Shown here in pieces: positions 9,361 to 19,738 of a stretch of DNA of 64,000 bases (positions within the stretch are counted from its first letter, which is position 1; the number at the start of each line of letters is the position of its first letter). This stretch comes from DATAXP01 sp963708675 (GTDB taxonomy: Bacteria; Planctomycetota; Planctomycetia; Pirellulales; PNKZ01): the NCBI GenBank assembly GCA_963708675.1, contig CAVPTO010000003.1, positions 5,270,001 through 5,334,000 of the forward strand. The letters are read 5' to 3'. A model generated the notes under the pieces. It saw nothing but the letters and a program-made list of their open reading frames with translations. It made no database searches and was not told where the DNA came from. Position numbers and translations under genes: made by a program.

Positions 9361-10440
9361 ATGGTTGACGTCATCGCCGTGTCGATCTTTGCTGTGACGA
9401 TGATCGTCATCTTGGCGTGCGCGTTTCGCGTTCTGCCCGGCGAGCGATGGCAGATGGCGGCTGCGCTGCCGATCGAGAAAGACGCTCTCGGAAGGTGGCG
9501 AAGCACGAACCTGACGTTCTACGGCGTATTGACGGCCAACGCGTATGTTGCCGGGGCGGCAATGCTGCTCACGTTGTTCGGCGCGATCGGCATCCCGCAT
9601 GCTTCGGCGCTTTTGTTGTTGGCGATCGTGCTGTCGATCTGCGTGCCGGCCTCGCGCATCATCGCGACCATCGTCGAGCGACAGAAACACACGTTCACCG
9701 TCGCGGGGGCGATGTTCACGGGCGTGATCATGGCGCCGGCGGCGATTTGGATTGTGAATCTCGTCGGCGAGCGATTCGGCATGCCACCGATGCCGACGCT
9801 CCCTGTTCTGGCAGCGATGGCGATTTCGTACGCACTCGGCGAAGGCCTGGGACGGCTGGCATGCATTAGTTTCGGCTGTTGCTACGGCAAGCCGATCGAC
9901 GGTTGCAAGAGTTCGACACGACGATGGCTCGCGCCGTTTGGATTCGTTTTTCGTGGCAACACGAAGAAGGCCGCGTATGAATCGGGATTCGACGGCGTGC
10001 CGCTCATTCCCGTCCAGGCGATCGCCGCGTCGCTATTGGTTGCCGTCAGTGTCGTCGGGTTGACGCTGTATCGTTGCGAGGCATTTCGGTCGGCACTCAT
10101 CTTCACGATCGTTGCAACGCAGTCGTGGCGATTCGTGTCGGAATTCTTGCGAGCCGACTACCGCGGCGATCGACGCATCTCGACGTATCAGAAGATGGCG
10201 GTCGTCGCGATGGTTTACACGATCGCCGTCTCGTCGATGGTTGCCAACGCAGCGACGCCGCACGTCGATCTCATCGCCGGATTAGCGTCGTTGTGGAGTC
10301 CGGTCGTGATTCTTTCGCTGCAGGCGCTGTGGATCACGCTGTTGCTGTTCACTGGTCGCAGTGAAGTCACCGAGTCGCTGGTGTCGTTCTACGTGCGCCA
10401 TGGGGCGATCGCTCGCCGCAGTGCCACGGAACCGCGCTGA
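9361..10440 (+). CDS. Prolipoprotein diacylglyceryl transferase-like membrane protein
   Basis: 359 residues from ATG 9361, which is preceded by AAGGGTGG at good spacing; an in-frame start at 9295 lies inside the previous gene. About seven hydrophobic helices are visible. The string GEGLGRLACISFGCCYGKP resembles the Lgt signature, in which an invariant Arg-containing loop ends in a GxxxG/YG pattern. Classical Lgt transfers diacylglycerol from phosphatidylglycerol to the lipobox Cys. This protein diverges from canonical Lgt (Cys-rich loop, long N-terminal extension), so it may act on another acceptor. Its place next to a PSD-like enzyme supports a phospholipid role. Confidence 0.7.
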   Translation: MVDVIAVSIFAVTMIVILACAFRVLPGERWQMAAALPIEKDALGRWRSTNLTFYGVLTANAYVAGAAMLLTLFGAIGIPHASALLLLAIVLSICVPASRIIATIVERQKHTFTVAGAMFTGVIMAPAAIWIVNLVGERFGMPPMPTLPVLAAMAISYALGEGLGRLACISFGCCYGKPIDGCKSSTRRWLAPFGFVFRGNTKKAAYESGFDGVPLIPVQAIAASLLVAVSVVGLTLYRCEAFRSALIFTIVATQSWRFVSEFLRADYRGDRRISTYQKMAVVAMVYTIAVSSMVANAATPHVDLIAGLASLWSPVVILSLQALWITLLLFTGRSEVTESLVSFYVRHGAIARRSATEPR

Positions 10441-10452
10441 GGCGGAAGAGTG

Positions 10453-12084
10453 CTACAGGTTCGGCGAGCGCTGGGCCGAACTGACGCGTACCGCGATCGA
10501 CTGCAGACGTTCGATGGCGGCAGTGCTGTCGATGGGCACAATCTGTCGCGCGTCGCGCAGCCGGCGAACGAGTTCGACGCTGCGCGGGCAATAGCGGGCG
10601 GCCTGCTCGAGCACTTCCAGGTCGTCGGTCGAACGCAGTTGCACGCCATGAGTCTTCGAATCCCACCAGGCGAGATACGTGCGGTGCAACGACATCGCGT
10701 AGGCCGGGTCGCTAATGCTCTCGTGGGCCTGCGACAAGCTCGCAGCGGCCGCTTCGTACTCGGACAAAAACACTTGAGCTTCGGCCAACAGCAACCGCGC
10801 CGAGCGGCGGTACGGAGATCGACGCAGTTGAGCCTGGCAATCGGCCTTGATGCTCTCAGCAATACTGCGAGCACTGTCGTTGCCGCCTCGCGTGGCGAGA
10901 AACCTTGCCAGCTCCATTCGGAGCGCCGGCTCCTGTTCGGTGGCTTCAGACAGGAACTCACTGGCGCGTGAAGCGTCGCCGCGGGTGAGAAACAGCTCGT
11001 ACAGCAGACGGTTCTGCTCAGCCGTTCGCGATGGCGATCGCATCAGCAGCGGAATGGCCGAGTCGATCAATTGAAGACGAAGGTGGGCGGCGATTGATGT
11101 TTGTCGGCTGAGCTGCAAGTGCAGCCGAGCAAGCTCGACACAGAACGGACCGGTTGGATGCAGAATCGACCCGGTACGCAACACCTGCGCGACGGCGCCG
11201 ATGTCGTTGAGCATTGCGGCTGCTTCGGCCAGCATCAGCCGCTCGGCCACGGTCTCTCGTGTAGCAAGTTGCTCGGCGAGCGATTGGCGCGCCAATGTTG
11301 CTTGCCGTATTGCGGGACTCGACATGCCCAGTGCCGCGTACGACCGTGCTGCGGCCAGCCGGGCCGCAGGCGCGAGCGTTTCGGAACGAAGCAGCAGATC
11401 GTCGACGCGAGCTATCTGACCCGTGCGTAACCACAGTTGCAGTCGCACTTCGCCAAGCTCATCGGTGTCGGCGCCGTGCAGCTTCTCGAGCTCGTTTTCG
11501 ATGCGCTCAAGTTGCTCGGGCGACACGTCGTCGGCCATCACGTCGCGACGCGCTCGAAACAGATACGCGGGTCCGTAGCCGTGGCCGTAAAGCGGCGCCA
11601 ACTGCTCGATCAACTCGTTCGACCCGGTCATTTGACCGTTCTTCTGTAATGCGTCGGCAAGCCGTAACGAGTACTTCGGTTCGGAAGGTTCGAGCCTGGC
11701 CAACCAACGCAAGGTGTTGATGGCGTCGCCGTAGTTGGCGTCGGCAACGGCACGGCGCTCGATGGCTTCCAGTTTTGCGACGAGTCGGTCGCGTGCTACT
11801 GCGGAAGCGTAGATGACACCGGCGGCAATTATGACGGCAGCGATGCTTGCCACGGAGGCATACATGAGGTGGCGACGAAGCGTGGCCGGCCGCATCGCGC
11901 AAACTCCGCGAACAAACGGCACCCACGTTCGAATCGAGGTCCACCGCACCCAACGCGCGCGTACAGCCGCACGGAACGAGAAGAACTCTTCGCGAACGAA
12001 AGCGACGCGCAGCATGACACGGTCACGCAGCATTCCGTATCGCCGATCGATAACTCGCTTAATCCACACTAGCGCAATCCTCAA
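10453..12084 (-). CDS. Membrane-anchored TPR-like repeat protein
   Basis: 543 residues, one hydrophobic segment at about 73-96 after a basic N-terminus, then a long all-helical region rich in Ala, Leu and Arg with TPR-like spacing (for example LRWLARLEPSEPKYSLRLADAL). The topology predicted is cytoplasmic N-terminus and a large extracytoplasmic helical domain. Such proteins usually serve as scaffolds. It converges on the Lgt-like gene, with stops 12 bp apart. The start at 12084 is the longest choice; internal Met codons near residues 18, 23 and 64 are alternatives that still keep the membrane helix. Confidence 0.7.
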   Translation of the reverse strand: MRIALVWIKRVIDRRYGMLRDRVMLRVAFVREEFFSFRAAVRARWVRWTSIRTWVPFVRGVCAMRPATLRRHLMYASVASIAAVIIAAGVIYASAVARDRLVAKLEAIERRAVADANYGDAINTLRWLARLEPSEPKYSLRLADALQKNGQMTGSNELIEQLAPLYGHGYGPAYLFRARRDVMADDVSPEQLERIENELEKLHGADTDELGEVRLQLWLRTGQIARVDDLLLRSETLAPAARLAAARSYAALGMSSPAIRQATLARQSLAEQLATRETVAERLMLAEAAAMLNDIGAVAQVLRTGSILHPTGPFCVELARLHLQLSRQTSIAAHLRLQLIDSAIPLLMRSPSRTAEQNRLLYELFLTRGDASRASEFLSEATEQEPALRMELARFLATRGGNDSARSIAESIKADCQAQLRRSPYRRSARLLLAEAQVFLSEYEAAAASLSQAHESISDPAYAMSLHRTYLAWWDSKTHGVQLRSTDDLEVLEQAARYCPRSVELVRRLRDARQIVPIDSTAAIERLQSIAVRVSSAQRSPNL

Positions 12085-12683
12085 CCATCAATCGAAGATT
12101 CAACACGGCGACGACCGAGACGCCGTCGCCTTCGGCGGTTTGCCTTTTCACGTCGAATCGTACTCGTCGAACAAATAACGCACCCATGCGCCGGTTAACA
12201 GCGCCCAATGAGCGCAGCGGCTCACATACAAAACCGTTGATTTAATCTGCCCAGGCACGTCGAAGCGTGATGGCTTCGAGAATGCCGAACGTACGGTGCC
12301 GGTCATCGCCTAAGAAACCGACACGGATGAGGGGTTCCGCCAGAAGACCCCTGGTGTGCGATGGAAGTACGATAGCGAGCAGGCTTCGGAATGCGCGAAC
12401 AAAATAGCACATCAAATCGAAATATTTCAAAAAAGTATCAAAGGGGGGGAACTCGTTCCGCGGTAAGCCTTTAGAAGCAACCCAAAAGTGGGGAATCTCG
12501 CGGCGCAGCGCGGCATTCGGCGTGGGGAGCTGGCGTCTGAAACAGGTCCGAGAATAGTACTTGGGCGGTGAACCACAGCCTCATACGCGGGTCTCTTGAA
12601 CTTTGAACCTGACCGATGAGTTCGATAATGTCTCAGGGTAAATGTGTGGTTATTCCAACTCCGCCGCAGTGGAGCTTGATCAG
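12085..12683. other. 600-bp intergenic region, no gene found
   Basis: No reading frame here shows family resemblance or codon bias like its neighbours. The stretch 12385-12450 is unusually AT-rich for this genome (runs of A and T around AAATATTTCAAAAAAGTATC), followed by a run of seven G. It may hold the promoter of the DUF1569 gene or a small RNA; nothing definite can be assigned. Confidence 0.4.
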
Positions 12684-13166
12684 ATGGTCGACGTGAAGTC
12701 GGTTCAAAAGCGGCGTGTCTTGAAGTTTGCAACGCTCGATGAAATGGTCGCCGATGCCGAGAGCCTCGTGGTTAGTCCTCGGGTTACGGTGCTCGGGAAT
12801 TGGCCGTTGGAGCGTCTGCTGACGCACCTGACGTTCGCGATGAATGGTTCGCTCGACGGCATCCACGAGCAAGCGCCGCTGTACATTCGCCTGTTCGTGA
12901 GGCCCTTTAGAAATCGGTTTCTGACGCGCACGATGCCGGCCGGATTCAGACTGCCGAAGCAAGTCGAAGTGAGCTTCTTTCCGTCATCGCCGTCGGCACG
13001 CGAAGCACTCGAGCAACTTCGCCATGCTGTTGCGCGTTCGAAGGTGGAGCCGATGATTGCCTGTCATCCCGTGCTCGGCCGGTTAAAGCATGAGCAGTGG
13101 ACGCAACTCCATCTGCGACACGCGGAGCTGCATCTCAGCTTCGCGATTCCTGAGCCGTCTCTCTGA
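12684..13166 (+). CDS. DUF1569 family protein
   Basis: 160 residues from ATG 12684, preceded by GGAG at nine bases. The opening KRRVLKFATLDEMVADAESL, the middle LGNWPLERLLTHLT and the close HPVLGRLKHEQWTQLHLRHAELHLSF are the characteristic features of DUF1569, a four-helix DinB-like fold common in planctomycetes and Bacteroidetes. Conserved His residues in HLRHAELH may bind metal, as in DinB/YfiT proteins. Biochemical role is unknown. Its last 32 bp overlap the end of the convergent NAD-binding gene, which is unusual but plausible since both reading frames end with family-like sequence. Confidence 0.82.
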   Translation: MVDVKSVQKRRVLKFATLDEMVADAESLVVSPRVTVLGNWPLERLLTHLTFAMNGSLDGIHEQAPLYIRLFVRPFRNRFLTRTMPAGFRLPKQVEVSFFPSSPSAREALEQLRHAVARSKVEPMIACHPVLGRLKHEQWTQLHLRHAELHLSFAIPEPSL

Positions 13167-14068
13167 GAGCGACTTGAATCGCCTCGCGGACGCTCATCGG
13201 ACGCACGTCGAAAACGGACAACGCGTCTTTATTTTGGACAATCGTCGGATTCTTCAGGCCTTCGATCAGGTGACGTCCTACGTCAAACGCGGCTGGCGTT
13301 ACGATCGCCAGCCACAGGCTCGACAAGTACGGGCTCAGCACGGGGACCGAGATGAGGACTCGCCGCAGATGCTTTTCGCGCATATTTGCGAATCATGTCG
13401 CCATAGGTGGTGACATCCGCGCAGCCGATTTCGAAGATGCGGCTCTCGCCCGGCGGCAAATCCTTTGCAGCGGCAAGATAGGTGAGTGCATCGTCGACGG
13501 CGATCGGCTGCGTTGGCGTCGTGAGCCACGTGGGGCAGAGCATGACCGGCAGTCGATCGGTCAATGCCCTCACCAGGTCGAACGACAGACTGCCTTGGCC
13601 GATGACCAGCGACGCGCGAAACTCGATCGTTTCGACCCCGGAGGCTCGCAGCACCTCGCCCACTTCGTGACGGCTGCGCAAATGCGGCGAAAGGTCGGGA
13701 TCGGAGTCGTCGCCCAGCCCGCCGAGATAGATGATGCGCCGAACACCAGCTTCTTTGGCCGCGTCGGCGAAATGCTGTGCCCCCCGCCGATCCTGCTGCT
13801 CGAAGTCGCTCGCGTTCGACATGGAATGAATGAGGTAGTAAGCCGTGTCGACTCCGCGCATGGCCGCTTGCAGCGATCCGACGTCGAGAATGTCGCCGGG
13901 AACCACGTGAGTGCGTGGACTCTTGCACGCCACCTTCTCGGGCTTGCGAGCCAAACAACGAATGTCCGCCCCCCGCTCTTCAAGTTTTTCGAGGAGCAAA
14001 CCACCCACGTAGCCGGTCGTGCCGGTCAATAAGATGAGCGGCGGTTGGTGATTCGACGAGCCCGACAC
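13135..14068 (-). CDS. NAD(P)H-binding SDR/NmrA-like protein, frameshifted
   Basis: About 311 residues across two frames. The N-terminal part has the nucleotide motif TGTTGYVGG (residues 15-23) and the strand RIIYLGGLGD; after the shift the chain continues REKHLRRVLISVPVLSPYLSSLWL, the usual sequel in this family of atypical extended SDRs. The junction is at the T run 13373-13376 (AAAA on the coding strand), where one base too many separates the frames. Length fits the single-domain members; the C-terminal DUF2867 domain of longer relatives is absent. The start is GTG 14068, 78 bp from the divergent DUF1990 gene. Relatives are annotated as oxidoreductases or epimerases without proven substrate. 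Confidence 0.75.
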
Positions 14069-14146
14069 GTTTGCTTCCCCCGAGCGTCAGCGGCGCTGCA
14101 TTGTACCCCTGGCCAGTGCACCTAGAATGCCGCCAGGTTCGTTTGT

Positions 14147-14737
14147 GTGTTATTCGAGGGCCGCGTGCTATCTCTTCGCCGACCAACCGACGAGGTCATT
14201 AAGACCGTTTTGACGGCGCAGGCGGAGCTCGCATTCACGTACCAAGCAACCGGGGCCACGGCAACGACGGCCCCCGAGTGCTATGTGGTCGATCGCACTC
14301 GCGTGCTTCTCGGCGCGGATGACGACACCTTTCAACGGGCGAAGACGAGTCTGCGGCGCTGGAAGCAGTTCGACCTCGGGTGGCTGTACGCTTTTCCCAA
14401 CGACGCAACGATTTGCCCTGGGCAAGTGGTCGCCGTCGTGGCCCGTGCGTTTGGCGTGTGGTCGATCAACGCGGCGCGGATCGTGTATGTGATCGACGAG
14501 CCTACGAAGTTTGGCTTCGCTTACGGTACGCTGCCTGGCCATGTCGAGAGTGGCGAGGAACGGTTTCTCATCGAGCAAACCGACGACGGCTCGGTGTGGT
14601 ACGACATCATCGCCTTCTCGCAACCGCGGCATTTTCTCACGCGGCTTGGCTATCCATTCGTGCGGCGTTTGCAAAAGCGCTTCGGTCGCGAGTCATCCGC
14701 CGCGATGCTCCGCGCCGTGCGCGACACGGCGTCGTAA
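14147..14737 (+). CDS. DUF1990 family protein
   Basis: 196 residues beginning at GTG 14147 (GTG 14165 is also possible). The C-terminal half carries the family signature GHVESGEERFLIEQ, then WYDIIAFSQPRHFLTRLGYP and RRLQKRFGRES. DUF1990 proteins have a START/polyketide-cyclase-like fold and are often found beside SDR-type NAD-binding proteins, as here (divergent, 78 bp apart). This suggests a shared promoter region and related roles, possibly binding of a hydrophobic small molecule. No catalytic residues are known. Confidence 0.83.
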   Translation: MLFEGRVLSLRRPTDEVIKTVLTAQAELAFTYQATGATATTAPECYVVDRTRVLLGADDDTFQRAKTSLRRWKQFDLGWLYAFPNDATICPGQVVAVVARAFGVWSINAARIVYVIDEPTKFGFAYGTLPGHVESGEERFLIEQTDDGSVWYDIIAFSQPRHFLTRLGYPFVRRLQKRFGRESSAAMLRAVRDTAS

Positions 14738-14894
14738 AATTAGCAGGACTGCAACGTCGACGAGAATCGCCGTAACTCGAAGAACGATGGTAAGGCTTGC
14801 CTCTTCGCGGCCGCGATTGCGTGCATGACCGTCGACTTTGCAGTTCGACTGGCCGTGACATCCCCGTCGTCACGTGCCCATCGGCACGGCGACA

Positions 14895-16472
14895 TCATGG
14901 GGCGTGTTTTTCGAGCGTAACGATCGCTTGCGGCGGCGCTCCCGTAGCTGCGACGACATTCGCCGCCGCCTGAGCGACTTCGTTCAGAAGGTCGAGTTGG
15001 CTGCGACGCAACTGGATCAGACTGGTGCGCGACGTATGCACGCGAATGACGTCAACCTCGTTGGCCTTGAACTGCTCTTCCAGTCGTTCGAGCTCCGACG
15101 GCAGCGCGCTTGCTGCTTGCGGCTCGAACTCGGCAAGCAACGTTCGAGCACGCTCGTAACGATCGATCGCGGCCTCGGCTTCGATCTCGGCGCGAAGCAT
15201 GAGCTGGTCCGCAACGGCTTGGCGCTGCCGCGCTTCGGCCTGACGCTGGCGCAATAGCGGCATTCCGTTGTTGATGACCGGAATATCATTCTGCGTGCGG
15301 AAGCCGTAGTAGTACGTGCCGCTTTCGGTTCGCTGGTAGTAGGGGCCGATGACCAGGTCGGGCACACGAGACGCCCGAGCCAACGAGGCCGCGGAACGGG
15401 CTGCGGACAGGTCAGCGCGCGCGGCCAACACGTCGGGCCGCCCCGCCACGAGGTCGCTCACGGCGCGCGGTGCACCATCACGAGAAGCGCGGATCGGCGC
15501 GTTCGGACATTTGGCTTCGAGCAACTGCTCGGGCATCGCCGACTGCCACGCGATCTGCGTCAGGTCGTCGACCACTTCGATCGGCGTGGAAAGCGGGATG
15601 TTGAGTTGGCGACGCAGGTCGAGCAGCGCCGTCTGGTAGTTCGCCTCCGCGAGACGCGCCTGACGACGCGTCGCGCCCCGATCAAGCCGCACGATCGCCA
15701 CGTCAGCCCCCGCGACCTGGCCTGCCGCTAACTGCTTTTCAGAAACGGACAGCAACTGTTCGTTCAGTTCGGCGTTGGCGACCATCAGATCGCGCAGGCC
15801 ACGCAAGTACGTCGCGGTGAAATACAGCCGCTCGGTCTGTGCGATGTTGTTCAGCTCGGCCTGAAGGATGTTCCATCGGACCGACGTGAGCGCCGCCATG
15901 CCGATCTCTTCGCGATAGCGCTGCTGATGCGCGAGCTGCAACGTTTGCATCACCAGCACGTAGTGATAGACGACGGTCGGCTGCTGATCGGTGCGCTGCT
16001 GGATGGGCGTCGCCGTGATCTGCAAGAACGGATTGAACGGATACGTGCGCGCCACGCCGAGCGCACCGAAGCTCACGCCTTCAGCCTGCCGTGCCGCCGT
16101 GAGGTCGGGGTTCTGCAGCAGCCCCGTTTCGATGGCGTCGAACAAGCTCAATCGCAATGTCGGAGTTTGAGGGAAGGCGGCGGCGATCTCGTCCACGGGC
16201 GGCAGCATCTCAAACGCCGACGGAATCTCGGGCGGTTTCGGCGGCGATTCGATGGGCTCGTTGGCGGAAACCAACTGCGCGGAAGGCGCTGCGTTGGGCG
16301 AAGTTTCAGCGGCGATGGGCGTTGCTTGCGAAGTGGACGTTGCTTGCTGGGCCGGCGTCGGCGATGCAGGACGGTATCGCTCGGAGTTCGCGCTACGGCA
16401 ACCCGCGGCCTGCGCCATCAAGGCGCAGAGACTTATCAGCAAAGCCCAGCGACAGTTGCCGTCAGCGAGCAT
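14895..16472 (-). CDS. Outer-membrane efflux factor (TolC/CzcC family)
   Basis: 525 residues from ATG 16472, chosen because it opens a lipoprotein leader ending AQAAGC; an ATG at 16553 only adds unlikely residues. Two TolC repeats are visible, each starting with alanine-rich coiled-coil helices (NPDLTAARQAEG near 100; GRPDVLAARADLSAARSAASLARA in the second half). Family length and the paired repeats fit a trimeric beta-barrel/alpha-tunnel protein that carries efflux substrates across the outer membrane. It is the last gene of the leftward RND operon, 147 bp after the pump gene. Confidence 0.9.
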   Translation of the reverse strand: MLADGNCRWALLISLCALMAQAAGCRSANSERYRPASPTPAQQATSTSQATPIAAETSPNAAPSAQLVSANEPIESPPKPPEIPSAFEMLPPVDEIAAAFPQTPTLRLSLFDAIETGLLQNPDLTAARQAEGVSFGALGVARTYPFNPFLQITATPIQQRTDQQPTVVYHYVLVMQTLQLAHQQRYREEIGMAALTSVRWNILQAELNNIAQTERLYFTATYLRGLRDLMVANAELNEQLLSVSEKQLAAGQVAGADVAIVRLDRGATRRQARLAEANYQTALLDLRRQLNIPLSTPIEVVDDLTQIAWQSAMPEQLLEAKCPNAPIRASRDGAPRAVSDLVAGRPDVLAARADLSAARSAASLARASRVPDLVIGPYYQRTESGTYYYGFRTQNDIPVINNGMPLLRQRQAEARQRQAVADQLMLRAEIEAEAAIDRYERARTLLAEFEPQAASALPSELERLEEQFKANEVDVIRVHTSRTSLIQLRRSQLDLLNEVAQAAANVVAATGAPPQAIVTLEKHAP

Positions 16473-16619
16473 CGAATCGAACGCATGAGTGCCGGTGTGC
16501 GCGTTGTCCCATGCGCGCACATCGTTATCGATGGCTTCGACAAAAACGGGCAACTCTCACCAATCGGAGCAATCGGCACGTTACGGCTTACCGGCCCGCG
16601 TCGTTAAACCTTGACTGGC

Positions 16620-19600
16620 TTATCGAGACGCTGCTAGCTCGCTAGCGAACTCGGCGGAATGCTGCACTCGCCCGAACTTCAGATAGATCGGCGGCAGCAG
16701 AAACAGGTTGAGGGCCGTTGACGTGATGAGTCCGCCGAGGATTACGACCGCCATCGGATACTCGATCTCGTGCCCCGGTCGATTGCCGCCGACCACGAGC
16801 GGAACGAGCGCCAACCCGGCCGCGAGCGCCGTCATCAAAATGGGCACCAACCGCTCCTCGGCGCCGCGCACGACAAGCTCGGGACCAAACGCCATGCCTT
16901 CGAGATCTTCAAGTTGCCGGTAATGACTGATGAGCATGATGCCGTTGCGCGCGGCGATGCCCAACACCGTCACGAACCCAACGAGCGATCCCAGCGATAA
17001 CACGCCGCCTTGCAACAGCGCGCCGAACACGCCTCCCACAAGGGCGAAAGGGATCGTCAACGCGACCAGGAACGTCACCTTCCACGAGCGGAAGTCGACG
17101 TACAGCAACAGAAGGATGCCCAGCAGCGACAACGCCGACAGCGCGAACAAACGGCGACGTGATGATTCCCGCGCCTCGTACTCGCCGAGGAACTCGGGAT
17201 GGTACTCTTGCGGGAAATCGAGGCTGCGAACGCGGTTTTCAATCTCACGCGCCACGGAGCCTAAGTCGCGGCCACTCACGTTGCACGTAACATCCAAGCG
17301 TCGCGAGGCGCTTTCACGCTTGATCTCGTTGGGCGCCGGCGCGATGAACAATTCGGCGACATCGCCCAGCGGCACGTGACCGCCCTGCGGCAGGTCGATG
17401 GGCAGATTCTGCAGCGCGGCCATGTCGCTGCTCAGCTTCGGCACGCCGCGCACAGTGACATCGAAGCTCTTTTGATCCATGTACACCTCGCCAACCTTCA
17501 AACCGTTGACGAGTGTCGACACCGCGCGACGCACGACGCCGGCCGAGAGGCCGAATCGCGACGCGGCATCGGGTCGCAAACGCACTTGAAGCTGCGGAAC
17601 AAGCACTTGCGGTTCGACTTTGAGATTCACGACGCCAGGGACATCGCTAATCGTCTTCTTGATTTCGTCCCCCTTCGCCCGCAGCACCGCCAGGTCGGGC
17701 CCATACGTGCGCACGACGATCGTCGCCCCCGCGCCGGTGAGCACTTCTTTGATGCGCTCCTTCAAATACGTCAGCACGTCGCGGTACAGACCGGGATAAC
17801 CGTCGACGACTTCTTGAATCTTCGCGACAGTGGCGGGCAAGTCCTTGTCGGGATCGACGCTGATCCACAGCTCGGTGAAGTTCGGCCCCACCACCTCGTC
17901 GGCGACTTCAGCTCGGCCGATGTGCGATCCGAAATTCCGCACGCCGTCGATCGACCGCAGTTCGCGGCTGGCTTGGATCGTGATGCGACGCATCGCATCG
18001 AGCGACGAGCCAGGCTTTTCGACCCAGTGCATCAGGAAGTCGGTCTCCTGAAAGTTCGGCAGAAACTCCTCGCCCAACTCCGCCGCGGCGAAGCCTGTCG
18101 CGACGAAGGCAACAATCACACACGCAATCGCCCAGAAGGGGCGCTTAATCAACGGCGGCAAGATGCGTGCGTAGATGCTTTTCAGCCATCGCGCCAGCGG
18201 CGCATCGCGATGACGTGACAACGCGCCTGGCAGCAACATCAGCGACAGCGCAGGCGTCACCGTAAGCGCGGTGATGAGCGACGCCAGGATCGCGAGCAGA
18301 TAAGCAGCCGCCAACGGACGGAAGAACGATCCCGCGACGCCTTCCAAAAACAGCACCGGCACAAAAACGAGCATCACGATCAGGCTCGCGTAAACGACGG
18401 CGCTCCGCACTTCGAGCGAGGCTTGAAGCACCACCTGAAACGCAGGCAACGGCTGGGGCAGCGTGCGATTCAATCGCAGCCGGCGCAGAATATTCTCGAC
18501 GTCGATGATGGCGTCGTCGACCACTTCGCCCAGCGCGATCACGAACCCCGCGAGCACCATCGTGTTGATCGTTGCGCCCAGTGGTGCAACACGAGTCCCG
18601 CGGAGACCAACGAAAGCGGAATCGCCGAGAGGCTGATGATCGCTGTCCGCCAGTCGAACAGGAACAGCACGAGGATGACAACGACGAGGCCGCAACCCAG
18701 CCACATTGCATGCGACAGGTTCGCGATCGAGCGTTCGATGAACGTCGCGGGCCTGAATATCGTCGAGTCGATTTCGAGACCCTTGAGGCCGGGGCGCATC
18801 GCGTCGAGTGCCGATTCGACATTGCGCGTCACTTCGAGCGTGTTGCCCCACGGCTGTTTCTCGACGATGAGCAACAAGCCCGGTGCGTCGTTGATGACGG
18901 CGTCACCGATCGGCGGCGGAAAGCCTTCGACAACAGTTGCCACGTCGCGCAGCCGCAACGGCGAGCCACTGCGATAGTCGACAACGGCCTCGCCTAGATC
19001 ATCGCTGGTGCGAATGTCGACCAACTGCCGCAGCGCGATGCGTTGGTTCGGCGTGTCCATGAATCCGCCACCTACCAAGGCCGTCGCGTCGGCAGCTGCG
19101 CGCTCGATCGCTCCAAGCGTGACCGAGTGCGCGCGAAGCCGTTCGGGATCGACGAGCACCTGGAACTGGCGGTCGCGCTGCCCCCAAATGGCAACGTTCG
19201 CCACGCCACGCACCGACATCAGGCGAGGACGAATCGTCCATCGCGCCAGCAGCGTCATTTCCATCTGCGAAAGCGTATCGCTCGAAATGCCGATCTTCAG
19301 GACACGACTTGTCGACGACAACGGCGAGAGCATCACCGGACGATGCGCGATCGTCGGCAATCGGCTCGCTTGCGTCGCGAGACGTTCTTCGGCCAGTTGG
19401 CGTGCGCGGATCAGGTCGGTTCCGTCCTGAAAGATCAGCACGATCGACGAGAGCCCGAGCACCGACTTCGAGCGGATCGTTTTCAACCAAGGCGTGCCGT
19501 TCAGGGCGTTCTCGAGCGGCATCGTGACGAGGCTTTCGACTTCCTCGGTCGAAAGGCCCGGCGCCTCGGTCTGAATCTCAACCAGCGGAGGCGCGAACTC

Positions 19601-19717
19601 GGGGAACACGTCGAGCGGCGTCGTTTCGAGCGTCCGCACGCCGACGATGATTAGCACCACCGACGCGGCCAACACGAGCACGCGCAATCGCAAGGAAGTT
19701 GTGACGAGCCAGGTCAT
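16620..19717 (-). CDS. RND efflux pump, HME/CzcA-like subfamily, frameshifted
   Basis: About 1,030 residues over two frames. The N-terminal piece has TM1 (10-30), PLDVFPEFAPPLVEIQTEAPGLS and ANVAIWGQRDRQFQV; the second has GEVVDDAIIDVENILRRLR in TM4 with its paired acidic residues, then the remaining porter and membrane repeats. The frames meet at CCC 18577-18579 (TGGGCGC on the coding strand), where one missing G would restore HHWGATINTM. Proton-driven pumps of this type export heavy-metal cations or unknown substrates through a fusion protein and an outer-membrane factor, both encoded next to it. The DD pair places it outside classical CusA/CzcA, so no metal can be named. Confidence 0.88.
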
Positions 19718-19738
19718 CGAGCGTGTTCAGCGGGGCCG

